Shown one piece after another: positions 18,275 through 26,769 of a DNA stretch of 64,000 nt. A program made the translations under genes and the position numbers. Numbering within the stretch: position 1 is the stretch's first letter; the number at the start of each line of letters is the position of its first letter. Source of the stretch: Brachybacterium sp. Z12 (GTDB lineage Bacteria > Actinomycetota > Actinomycetes > Actinomycetales > Dermabacteraceae). The DNA is taken from the NCBI RefSeq assembly GCF_014400405.1, contig NZ_CP060496.1:1-64000 (forward strand), written 5' to 3'. Below the pieces are notes generated by a model. That model saw only the letters and a program-made list of their open reading frames with translations. It had not been told where the DNA came from and made no database searches.

Positions 18275-19863
18275 GTTTGCCGTGAAACGTCCGCCTCCCC
18301 GTGGGCCAGATGTCGGGTGACAGATCGGGCACGCGCACGTTTCACGGGAAACTTGCCGGGTGTCCGTGTCTGGTCGCAGCCCTAGGGGTGACGGTAGCGG
18401 CGCGCGCGTACGGGTTCACGTGAAACCTGCTCGCTACAGCGAGACCGGTGCGGCGCACCTCGGGCGGCATGTCTTGGACAGGGCAGAGCCTGTTCAGGCC
18501 GAAGCCCACGTTTCACGGGAAACAGTCGTCATCTCTCAGCTCGTGCCGCTCCTGTGCGTAGTCGGACCGCTGCAGAAGCGAAGGGCCACACTGCAGCGTC
18601 TGGGGCAGACGCATTGCTCCGTGCTGCTCGGCCCCCCACAAGCCTTTCGGGTGAGGCTCCAAGAGAGGTTGTGAGTAGCCTTGCCCTCGCGTACATGAAC
18701 TGAGATGAGCCGCCGGCGTGCTTCCGGGTGGCTGCAGAAGTGATCGCCAGGGGCAGCGATCGTTTCGCGTGAAACGTTCCGCTCACCCGTGCTCATGCCC
18801 GTCGGCCTCTGCCCGGCTTCACGTGAAACGTACGGCTCGCCTATGTTCATGCCCGGCGGCGTCTGGCCGGTTTCCCGTGAAACCTGCTCCAAACGTGTGC
18901 TAGTTGTCGTCACGAAAGCGCGCTTACTTCTTCTATCGCCAGCCCGTTCTGGAGTACCCGGGCCAGCTTCGAGATCAGCGGGTGACGAAGATGGTCTGTA
19001 AATGGCGTGTCCGCTGAGGTCTCACGGGAAACTCGAACATCCCTGGCAGTCGTAGCCGCCGAGGTACAGGTTCGGTCCCGGGTCAGGTCGGCCCAGGTCG
19101 GGTGTAGATCCCCGACAGTCAGGTGCGTTTCACGCGAAACGCGCTCAGTTGACGCTGATGCCGCGTTTCACGTGAAGCGAGAGCTCACCCTCACCGGAAC
19201 ATGCGCTTCATCGCAAACGCACCTGGGGCGCACCCGGTGGGCAGCCGTCCAGGGCAGGATGGATTGAATGCGTCCGAAGCATGGGTTTCACGGGGAACGA
19301 TCGCGCATCTCCTTCCGAGGCCTCATTCCTCAACCGAGGGTCAGCCTCGCCGGAGGAGGCGCCTAAGCCGAACTGCCGTTCAGCTAGCATTCTCGTGGCT
19401 CGAGGAGTAGCGAACGCTTCACGTGCAACTGCGTCGCAAGAAAGGGTCGAGTCGTCGCCTACTCCGCCTCCAAGTGCCGGTGGTACGTCCCGCTCGCCGC
19501 CGGGCCAGGGGCATGCACACTGCAACCCCTGTGCGCAGAGTAGCTAGTTTCCCGTGAAACTGGCTGCGAGTGCGCCGTGGGTCTCCGCTATCCCATGCAA
19601 GAAGCCTCCGGGAATCACCGAAACCAGCACATTCGGGCGGGCTTCAGTCGCCAGGCGAAGCCCGTTGCACGTGAAACGCGGGCTGGCAAGCCCGCTGCTT
19701 CACGTATTCGCGTCGCCCACGATGAGCTGTACCGCCGCGGCGAGGATCCTCCGTGCTGCCTTCTATCCGCACTACGTTGTTTCACGTGACACAAGAGAGC
19801 CGGCGAAGAGAGGGTAATCAATTCCCCGTTGTGTGCCACTGGGTACGAAGTTTCGCGTGAAAC
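18275..19863. repeat. Cluster of about 17 degenerate parS centromere sites
   Basis: ParB binds the palindrome GTTTCACGTGAAAC. Near copies start at 18275, 18339, 18413, 18510, 18762, 18816, 18870, 19019, 19127, 19165, 19285, 19416, 19547, 19664, 19779 and 19850, mostly with one mismatch, a few with two; a weaker one lies near 18140. None is perfect. The sites lie in a 1.6-kb gene-free region beside parB-parA, as in Streptomyces and other actinobacteria. The whole stretch from 17735 to 20213 has no convincing gene: short open frames here run through parS copies and have no ribosome binding sites. Confidence 0.9.
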
Positions 19864-20008
19864 GTCGCGCGGGACTGCGCAGGTCCCGTAAGCCCGCCAG
19901 CGTCTATGTCCTTCTCCGCATTGCCGAGGACTATATCGGTCAGGGGGACAAAGGTCCGCTCTCCAAGGCCGAGGGTGCCTTCAAGGATTCCACCGCTGCT
20001 GCTGGAGC

Positions 20009-20044
20009 GACTATCCACAGAGTTGTGCACATCGGTGGATAGTC
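20009..20044. repeat. Inverted repeat made of DnaA-box-like arms
   Basis: GACTATCCAC (20009-20018) and GTGGATAGTC (20035-20044) are a perfect 10-base inverted repeat separated by 16 bases. The arms contain CTATCCAC, one base from a DnaA box, and the loop contains TTGTGCACA. It lies between the parS cluster and the parB terminator. It could be a pair of facing DnaA sites or a hairpin; the sequence alone does not decide. Confidence 0.55.
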
Positions 20045-20213
20045 GGAAAAAGCGTCGATGACCAGGACAGACGCCCGCTTATGTAAGCGTAGGCAGACCC
20101 GAAGCAGGACTAGAGCCCAATCTGTACTGACACTACCGATACTTTCGTCATAACCCGTGGCGGGACGGGGCCACTACTCGTCCGTAGCTTCTTCTGGTCC
20201 TCAGCGCAACCAA

Positions 20214-20243
20214 GAAGGGGCCCGCGCAGTCGCGGGCCCCTTC
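20214..20243 (-). terminator. Strong hairpin terminator after parB
   Basis: GAAGGGGCCCGCG and CGCGGGCCCCTTC form a perfect 13-base stem with a CAGT loop, 23 bases beyond the parB stop codon. There is no long T run, as is common in high-GC actinobacteria. It should end the parA-parB transcript and shield the parS region. Confidence 0.85.
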
Positions 20244-20265
20244 TCAGGAAGTCAGAGGGCGGAGA

Positions 20266-21979
20266 TCAGTGATCTGTGTGCGGGAGAGGAACGTCCAGTC
20301 CCATGTTCTCGACCAAGCGCTCAAGATCCTCGAGATTGCTGAACTCGAGAGTGATGCGGCCCTTGCGCTTGCCCACGTCGATGCGCACCGGGGCTTCGAG
20401 GCGGTTGGACAAGCGGCTGGTGAGGTCCACGACGTGAGGATCGTAGGTGCTGCGGCGCACGGTCCGCGTGGCCGGCTGCTGCCCGCCCCCGCGACCAGAC
20501 GTTCCACGGCACGAACGGAGAGCCCCTCCTGCACGATCCGCTGAGCGAGCTCCTCCATCAGGTGAGGATCATCGAGGGAGAGCAGAGCTCGTGCGTGACC
20601 GGCGCTGATCGCACCGCTGGCGAGGCGACGCTGTACGAGAGGGGGAGCCGCAGCAGGCGCAGCGTGTTGGTGATCTGGGGGCGCGAACGCCCGATGCGCT
20701 CTCCGAGTTCGTCCTGTGTGCAGCCGAAGTCCTCGAGCAGCTGCTGATAGGCGTTGGCCTCTTCGAGAGGGTTCAGCTGCGTGCGGTGCAGGTTCTCCAG
20801 CAGTGCGTCCCGCAGGAGATCGTCATCACTGGTCTCTCGGATGATCGCCGGGATCGCGGGAAGGCCCGCGCGACGCGCAGCCCTCCAACGACGCTCGCCC
20901 ATGACTAGTTCGAAGGACTCGCCGGCCTCGGTGACCGGGATCGGGCGAACCACGACCGGCTGCAGCACACCGACCTCGCGCAGCGAGTAGGCGAGCTCAT
21001 CGAGCTCGTCCTCGTCGAACATCGTGCGGGGATTACGCGGGTTCTCCCGTACCTCGTGGATCGGGATCTCAGCGAACACCGCGCCCGGGACGCTCACCAG
21101 ATCCTGGCTCACAGCAGAGAGAGCCGGGGTAGGGCCCTGCTCCGGCGACGCTCCGTCAGCCGCCTGCTCCGAGCCCGAGTCCCCGAGGGGCTCGCCGTCT
21201 GCGGGGGATCCGTCGGACTCGACAGCGGAGTCGCTCTCCTGAACCGGAGCCGGAGTCTCAGCAGGCTCGGATGCCTGGGCCTTCGCCGGGGACGGGGTCA
21301 CCGGCTCCACGTCGACGACCGGGCTGTCCTCGGTGGAAGCGGCCGCCGGGGAGGCTGTCTCCGGCGTCGTCGCATCGGCGGCGGGGCTGGTGGACTTCTT
21401 CGCCGCAGTCGTCTTCGTCGCCGCGGGGTTGGCCGCTGCCGGCTTTGCCGGCGCGCTCTTGGCAGCGGTGCTCTTGGCGGGTGCGCTCTTGGTGGCAGTG
21501 CTCTTGGTGGCGTCAGTCTTCGCAGCGGAAGCCTTGCTCGCAGAGCTCTTGGTGGCAGCGGTCTTGGTCGCCGGCTTCTTGGCTGTCGTTCCGCTCGAGG
21601 CGCTGCTCGAGGAACGGACCGGAGCCTTTGCGCTGCGGGTCGTCGGCTCCTCCTCTGCGGTCTCGGTGGCCGGAGCCTTGGAACCGGAGGCGGCAGCGGC
21701 ACGGGTGCTGCTGGCGGTGCGGCCCCGACGCTCAGCGGCGGCGCGTGCCATCCCGGTGGCGAGGTCGAGCGCATCGGCACGCCCTCGCTGCGGGCGGCCA
21801 TCCGCGTCGACCCTCTCCCCGGAGAAGAACATGTCGACCGGCCGGGTGCTGCCGGAGCGTCCCTCGGTCTCGTCGGCCGGACGCGTGCGCGTACGAAGCT
21901 CCTGCTCAGGAGCAGAGGTCGAACCGGCGCCCGGGATCAGGGCACCGAGTCCTCGACCGAGTCCTCGCTTCTGCGTCAT
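20266..21979 (-). CDS. parB: Chromosome partitioning protein ParB with an unusual Ala/Lys-rich insertion (two frameshifts)
   Basis: ParB is the CTP-dependent clamp that loads at parS and partners ParA. The N-terminus ([16 protein letters not shown]) is the ParA-contacting box. The CTP-binding core has [12 protein letters not shown] and [18 protein letters not shown], the helix-turn-helix reads [19 protein letters not shown], and the C-terminal dimer domain ends [16 protein letters not shown]. Between the first box and the core lies a segment of about 240 low-complexity residues with repeats such as [16 protein letters not shown], like histone H1 tails. Bases are missing near 20640 and 20487; repaired length is 571, against 330-400 usual. 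Confidence 0.92.
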
Positions 21980-22063
21980 GGCCGTTGTCCTTCCGAGAAA
22001 TGTCGTCGCCGTAGGGGTATCACCCGGGTCCGCATGCGCCGTCGCCGCGGCCCCGGTGGGGGA

Positions 22064-22987
22064 TCAAGGGGCTGGTCGGGTGTTGATCTCGTACGCGGCC
22101 GCGCGGTAGGCCAGTGCACCGCTGGAGCCCGGATCGTATGTCAGCACCGTCTGTCCGTAGCTCGGTGCCTCCGAGATCCTCACCGAACGCGGGATGCTCG
22201 TCTCCAGAGTCTGGTCCGGGAAGTGATCACGGACATCCTGGGCGACCTGAGCGGCCAGGCGGGTACGGGCGTCGTACATCGTGAGCATAATCGTGGAGAC
22301 CACGAGCTCCGGGTTCAGGTGCTGACGGATCAGCTCGATGTTGTTCAGCAGCAGCGAAAGACCCTCCAGCGCGTAGTACTCGGCCTGGATCGGGATGAGC
22401 ACCTCACGCGCCGCCACCAGGGCGTTGACCGTCAGCAGCCCGAGCGAGGGCGGGCAGTCGATGAGCACGTAGTCCAGACGCTCCAGGCCCCGCTGCTCGC
22501 GTTCCTCGAGATGATCCCGGATCGCATTGCGCAGGCGGTTCTCCCGGGCCACGAGGGAGACCAGCTCGATCTCCGCTCCGGAGAGGTTGATCGTGGCAGG
22601 CGCGCAGAACAGGCGCTCCATATCCGGGACCGCCTGCACCACATCGCTCAGCGGCGCGGACTCCACCAGCACCTCGTACATGCTGAGCACCTCAGCGTGA
22701 TGATCGATGCTCAGCGCAGTCGAGGTGTTCCCCTGCGGGTCCGCATCGATCACCAGCACGTTCAGGCCGCCCATCGACAGGGCCGCGGCGACGTTCACGG
22801 TGGTCGACGTCTTCCCGACGCCGCCCTTCTGATTCGCAACCGTGATGACACGGGTGCTCTCGGGCCGCTGGAGGTCGAGACCCTCGAGCTTCTTCTTGCG
22901 GGCAAGATCCCGGGTCAGCTCACGCATCAGCGGGGTGTCTTCCATCGCGCCGTGTCCCGGGGAGGAATCATCGCGCCGTTCAGCCAC
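22064..22987 (-). CDS. parA: Chromosome partitioning ATPase ParA/Soj
   Basis: ParA is a nucleoid-bound ATPase that moves ParB-parS complexes. The deviant Walker A motif is KGGVGKTSTT (near residue 54), followed by VLVIDADPQGNTSTAL, VLIDCPPSLGLLTVNAL and the C-terminal SIPRSVRISEAPSYG. The 307-residue reading from the GTG at 22987 has AAGGGAG upstream and overlaps rsmG by a few bases; starts at an ATG at 23017 or at 22945 are possible. The frame is intact. parB lies 84 bases downstream in the same direction. Confidence 0.95.
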   Translation of the reverse strand: MAERRDDSSPGHGAMEDTPLMRELTRDLARKKKLEGLDLQRPESTRVITVANQKGGVGKTSTTVNVAAALSMGGLNVLVIDADPQGNTSTALSIDHHAEVLSMYEVLVESAPLSDVVQAVPDMERLFCAPATINLSGAEIELVSLVARENRLRNAIRDHLEEREQRGLERLDYVLIDCPPSLGLLTVNALVAAREVLIPIQAEYYALEGLSLLLNNIELIRQHLNPELVVSTIMLTMYDARTRLAAQVAQDVRDHFPDQTLETSIPRSVRISEAPSYGQTVLTYDPGSSGALAYRAAAYEINTRPAP

Positions 22988-23654
22988 GTGCGTCTCCCTT
23001 CCTGGTCGCCTTCGCACGGCGACGCACTTGGACCACTGTAGTGGGAACCTCGACCTCGCCCACCCCGTACAGGGAGATGGTGGGATCGACGCCGCCGAGC
23101 TTGGCGAGGGCCTTCTGCGCCTTCTCCACCTCGTCGGCCGCCGAGGACCCCTTCATGGCCAGCAGCAGACCTCCCTCGGCCACCAGCGGCAGCGTCCATC
23201 GGGCGAGCTTGTCGAGCGCGGCGACCGCGCGAGCGGTCACGACCTCGAAGTCTCTCTCACCATGCAGATCCTCCGCACGGGCTCGGACCACCTCGAGGCC
23301 CAGACCCAGCTCGGCATCAACTTCCTCGAGCCAGGTGGTGCGGCGCTGCATCGTCTCGATCAGGGTGACCTTCAGGTCGGGGCGCGCGATCGCGATCACC
23401 ACACCGGGCAGCCCGGCGCCGGAGCCGACGTCCGCCAGCGTGGTCGCATCAGGGGCGGCGGCATCGATCGCGTCGACCATCAGCGCACAGTTCAGCAGGT
23501 GCCTCTCCCACAGGCGATCCACCTCACGCGGGCCGATCAGACCACGCTCCGGACCCTGCTCGGCGAGCAGGGCGACGAAGCGCTCCGCGAGCTCGAGGCG
23601 ATCTGAGAAGAGCCGCTCGGCCGTGGGGCGCAGGGATTCGGGAAGGGGCTGCAC
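22980..23654 (-). CDS. rsmG: 16S rRNA (guanine-N7) methyltransferase RsmG
   Basis: RsmG (GidB) methylates G527 of 16S rRNA, and its loss gives low-level streptomycin resistance. The 224-residue product has the SAM-binding motif LADVGSGAGLPGVVIAIARP and the ERHLLNCALM segment that precedes it in this family. The start is a GTG at 23654. The stop overlaps the parA start region, and khpB ends 8 bases upstream of the start, so this is part of one run from rpmH to parB. The frame is intact. Confidence 0.95.
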   Translation of the reverse strand: MQPLPESLRPTAERLFSDRLELAERFVALLAEQGPERGLIGPREVDRLWERHLLNCALMVDAIDAAAPDATTLADVGSGAGLPGVVIAIARPDLKVTLIETMQRRTTWLEEVDAELGLGLEVVRARAEDLHGERDFEVVTARAVAALDKLARWTLPLVAEGGLLLAMKGSSAADEVEKAQKALAKLGGVDPTISLYGVGEVEVPTTVVQVRRRAKATRKGDARG

Positions 23655-23662
23655 GGGCTGCC

Positions 23663-24279
23663 TCAGGATGCCGGGTAGATCACGACGTGACGGTTCTTGC
23701 CGTCACCGTCGGACTCGGAGCGTAGGCCCTCGCGCTTTGCGACGTCGTGGACGACCTTGCGCTCGAAGGGGTTCATCGGGCGCATCGGCACCGGGGCGCC
23801 GGACTCCTTCGCCTCGGAGATCGCTGTCGCGGCGAGCCCCTCGAGGCTGTCCTTGTGCTCGGCCCGGAACCCGCCGATGTCGAGCATCAGGCGGGAACGA
23901 TTCCCGGTGCGGGTCTGCACCGCCAGACGGGTGAGCTCCTGCAGGGCGTCGAGCAGCTCTCCCTTGGGACGGTTCAGACGAGCCAGCTTGTCGGCCCCCG
24001 CGATCTCCACGGAGGCGCGGTCGCCGTCCACGTCGATGTCGATGTCGCCGTCGAGATCGGCGATGTCCAGCAGCTCCTCGAGGTAGTCGGCGGCGATGTC
24101 GCCCTCCTCCTCGAGACGGCGCATCCGCTCCTCGTCGCTCTCCGCAGCGGCCTCGGTCTCCTCCGCGGGTGCCTCGGCCGCGGTCTGTCCCTCGGCCGTG
24201 CTCACGTCGTCGTCGACGGGGTGGGCGTATCGTTCTCCGCCGCCGCAGAGGCGTCAGCCAGGGGCTCGTTCAGGTTCAT
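23663..24279 (-). CDS. khpB: RNA-binding protein KhpB/Jag (one frameshift near the start)
   Basis: A KH-R3H RNA-binding protein encoded next to YidC in many Gram-positive bacteria. The KH-like part runs through DIDVDGDRASVEIAGADKL, and the R3H domain has MNPFERKVVHDVAKREG and ends HVVIYPAS. I start it at the ATG at 24279 (MNLNEPLADAS), which has GGAGGA six bases upstream; this frame leads into a TGA near 24205, and one base is missing near there. A GTG at 24205 inside the second frame would give a shorter 180-residue product without a shift. Repaired length is 205. Confidence 0.85.
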
Positions 24280-24314
24280 CAGGATCCTCCGGAAATGCTG
24301 GATGTGGGATTGCA

Positions 24315-24340
24315 CCCCGGGAGCGACCGTGCTCCCGGGG
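24315..24340. terminator. Perfect hairpin between yidC and khpB
   Basis: CCCCGGGAGC and GCTCCCGGGG form a 10-base perfect stem with a six-base loop (GACCGT), just after the yidC stop. There is no T run. It may weaken read-through into khpB or mark an RNA processing site. Confidence 0.6.
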
Positions 24341-24345
24341 CGAGG

Positions 24346-25454
24346 TCACTTCTTGCGCTTCTTCTTGCCGCCCTTGTTCTTGTTCAGGGCGTTCGATCCC
24401 TGCGACGGAGACTCCGGCACCTCACCGGCGGCCTCCTGGGCCTTGCGGCGCTCCTCAGCGGCCTTGGCGCGGAGGGCGCGGGCCCGCTCGAGCTTCTCCT
24501 CGTCGGAGAGCTTCTTGCCGCTCTTGCCCTTGGTGGGCTGCACACGGATCGGGGCCTCGGGTTCCGGCTCGGCGGAGACCTTCTTGGGCGGGGTGAAGTC
24601 GAGGGGCTCGAGGCCCTTCTTCTCCCGCTTGGCGTTGATGCGCTCGTGCTTGGCCTTCTCGGCTTCGGTGCCGGGAGTGGGGGTGGCGCGGATGACGATG
24701 TACTGCTGCCCGAAGGTCCACACGTTGGTGGTCAGCCAGTAGATGAGCACACCGATCGGCATGCTCGGCCCCGTGATCACGTAGATGAACGGGAGCATGT
24801 ACAGCATCATCTTCTGGGTGCTGGCCATGGGGCCCTCGAGGGCCGCCTTGGGCATGTTCTTCATGGTCAGCGACTTCTGGGTGAAGAAGGTGACTCCGGA
24901 CATGCACGCGATGATCAGACCGGCGACGATCTTGGTGGTGACCCCGCCGTCGCCCGACTTCAGGAAGCTGTCGGCGATGGTGACGTTCCCGAAGAAGGTC
25001 GCGGTGCTCGCGCTCTGCGCCAGGTCCGCGCTCAGCGCCCCGAAGGCTTCGCCGCCGGCGGCGGCCGGGAGCTTGATGAACAGGACGCGGAACAGACCGA
25101 AGAAGATCGGCATCTGCAGCAGCACCGGCAGGCACGAGGAGAACGGGCTGGCGCCGGCCTCCTTGTAGACCGCCATGGTCTCCTCGGCCATCTTCTGCTT
25201 CGAGGCCTGGTCCGTCTTGCCCTTGTACTTCTTCTGGACCGCCTGCAGCTCGGGCGAGACCATCTGCATCGCGCGGGAGGCGCGGATCTGGCGCACGAAC
25301 AGCGGGATGATCAGAGTACGCACCACGACGGTGAGTCCCAGATGGACAGCACCCAGGTGAGGCCGGCGTCGGGGTCCATGAACACGGACAGCAGCGCATG
25401 GAACTGCACCATGAGCCATGCGACAGCCCACTCGATGGGATACAGGGGGTTCAT
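24346..25454 (-). CDS. yidC: Membrane protein insertase YidC (one frameshift)
   Basis: YidC inserts and folds inner membrane proteins alone or with SecYEG. The true start is an ATG at 25454 (MNPLYPIEWAVAWLMVQFHA), and one base is missing near 25342, before GLTVVVRTLIIPLFVRQIRA. The conserved core follows: MAEETMAVYKEAGASPFSSC, LPVLLQMPIFFGLFRVL, and the last helices with GPSMPIGVLIYWLTTNVWTF. The C-terminal tail is long and lysine-rich (ending KNKGGKKKRKK), suited to binding ribosomes. Repaired length is 369 residues. Downstream is khpB. Confidence 0.94.
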
Positions 25455-25539
25455 CGGCCTGGTCTTCCTGCCGCACGGATGCGCATGTCGTTCATACGAG
25501 GTGCCGGCTGTGATCGGGAATCTGGGACAAGGGTAGGCC

Positions 25540-25836
25540 CTACCGGGCTGGGTGCCGCAGTCGGCGTGGATTGGTCCACATGCCGGGGGCCGGGACCGGG
25601 TCCGGGCCCCCGTGGGTGAAGGGGTTGCAGCGCAGGATTCGCCAGGTGGTGAGCAGCGTTCCCTTCACGGCCCCGTGCACCCGCAGGGCATCCATGCCGT
25701 ATTGCGAGCAGACCGGGTCGTAACGGCAGGCGGGCGGGGTGTAGGGCGAGATGCCCACCTGGTACCCGCGCACCGGGAGCATCAGGAGCCTCCGCGGCAG
25801 CCGCAGCATCATGCGGAGCACCCCGCGCCCGCTCAC
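25540..25836 (-). CDS. yidD: Membrane protein insertion efficiency factor YidD
   Basis: YidD is a small factor that helps YidC-dependent insertion. The 98-residue product has the family signature YQVGISPYTPPACRYDPVCSQYGMDALRVHG with its cysteine pair and the later ILRCNPFTHGGPDPVP, split here as three short matches. The start is a GTG at 25836 that overlaps the rnpA stop (GTGA). The gap to yidC is 85 bases. Confidence 0.95.
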   Translation of the reverse strand: MSGRGVLRMMLRLPRRLLMLPVRGYQVGISPYTPPACRYDPVCSQYGMDALRVHGAVKGTLLTTWRILRCNPFTHGGPDPVPAPGMWTNPRRLRHPAR

Positions 25837-26201
25837 CGGCTCTTCTCCCGACGTCGGGAGAGCTTGCGTGAGGCGGAGTCGAGACCGGAGTCGACGTCAT
25901 CCTTCAGCGTACTGAAGGGCTGGTCCTCGATCCCGGGCAGTGCCCGCAGCACCACCGCGGAACCTGCGGGCAAGGTCGCGAGATGCGGACGGATGATCTC
26001 CCGCAGCCGACGGGTGACGCGATTGCGCACCACGGCGTTGCCGATCTTCTTGGACACGACGAATCCCACGCGGGGTGCATCCTCGCCCTGCGTGAGCTGG
26101 GTGAGATGCACGACCACGTGGGATCGGGCGCTGCGCGCGCCACCGCGGGTGACGGCGCGGAACTCGTCCGCGGAGCTGAGCCGGTGCGTGGACCAGCTCA
26201 C
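25833..26201 (-). CDS. rnpA: Ribonuclease P protein component
   Basis: The protein subunit of RNase P, which trims the 5' ends of tRNA precursors. The 122-residue product has the conserved VVSKKIGNAVVRNRVTRRLR block, which contains the RNR signature, and HRLSSADEFRAVTRGG near the start. The start is a GTG at 26201. It lies between rpmH and yidD, the order found in nearly all bacteria, and overlaps yidD by four bases. The C-terminal tail is basic. Confidence 0.93.
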   Translation of the reverse strand: MSWSTHRLSSADEFRAVTRGGARSARSHVVVHLTQLTQGEDAPRVGFVVSKKIGNAVVRNRVTRRLREIIRPHLATLPAGSAVVLRALPGIEDQPFSTLKDDVDSGLDSASRKLSRRREKSR

Positions 26202-26244
26202 GGCGCCACGAGGAGCACGCCGCGGTTCGCCTCGACGGCTCGCC

Positions 26245-26382
26245 TCAGGCGGAGAGCTCGGCGCGGCCCTTGGCGCGACGTGCGTTCAGGATGGCGCGGC
26301 CGGCGCGGGTGCTCATACGGGCGCGGAAGCCGTGCTTCTTGGCGCGGCGACGGTTGTTCGGCTGGAACGTGCGCTTGCTCAT
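26245..26382 (-). CDS. rpmH: 50S ribosomal protein L34
   Basis: L34 is a short, very basic large-subunit protein. The 45-residue product reads [18 protein letters not shown] at the start, continues with [20 protein letters not shown] and ends GRAELSA, the full family pattern. GAGGAGAA lies four bases before the ATG. It is divergent from dnaA, the arrangement that marks bacterial origins, and leads the rpmH-rnpA-yidD-yidC run. Confidence 0.98.
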   Translation of the reverse strand: MSKRTFQPNNRRRAKKHGFRARMSTRAGRAILNARRAKGRAELSA

Positions 26383-26769
26383 GGTTCTCCTCGATCGTGG
26401 GCACGGTCATGCCCTCGCGGTGGTCTGGTCTGCTGCACGAACGGGAAGTCCGGGCGCACCCGCCGAGACGGGGCGGCTGCCGAGGTCCGATCCGATGCCG
26501 GAGTGGGCCCTCAGTGGATCCGGGAACCGTATCGGGACGGCGCGCAGCGCTGACTGAACGATGTTAGGCGCGAGGGTGCACGGGGTCAACGGCCCAGGCC
26601 GTCAGAAGCCCGGTTGTGGCCCGATTCTCACTCTACGCCCGGCGTCGGGTGCCTCCCCAGCCTGCGGGAGTCCGACCTCACCCCCGTTATCCACATCCTC
26701 GATCCACAATACAGAAGCTATTGTGGAAAACTGTCCCGACCGCCCGCTCGACCCCTAGGGAGAGACCTG
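26383..26769. promoter_or_regulatory. rpmH-dnaA divergent intergenic region with DnaA boxes
   Basis: This 387-base region must hold promoters for both rpmH and dnaA. Near the dnaA side it has a perfect DnaA box TTATCCACA (26687-26695), a weaker one (CGATCCACA, 26700-26708) and TGTGGAAAA (26722-26730, one mismatch on the minus strand), in a short AT-rich stretch. These suit autoregulation of dnaA. I could not single out a convincing -35/-10 pair. Confidence 0.65.

Noticed and set aside
17740-20210. Several short open frames in the parS region
   Set aside because: They run through parS copies, lack ribosome binding sites and have no consistent codon bias. The stretch is better explained as a centromere region.
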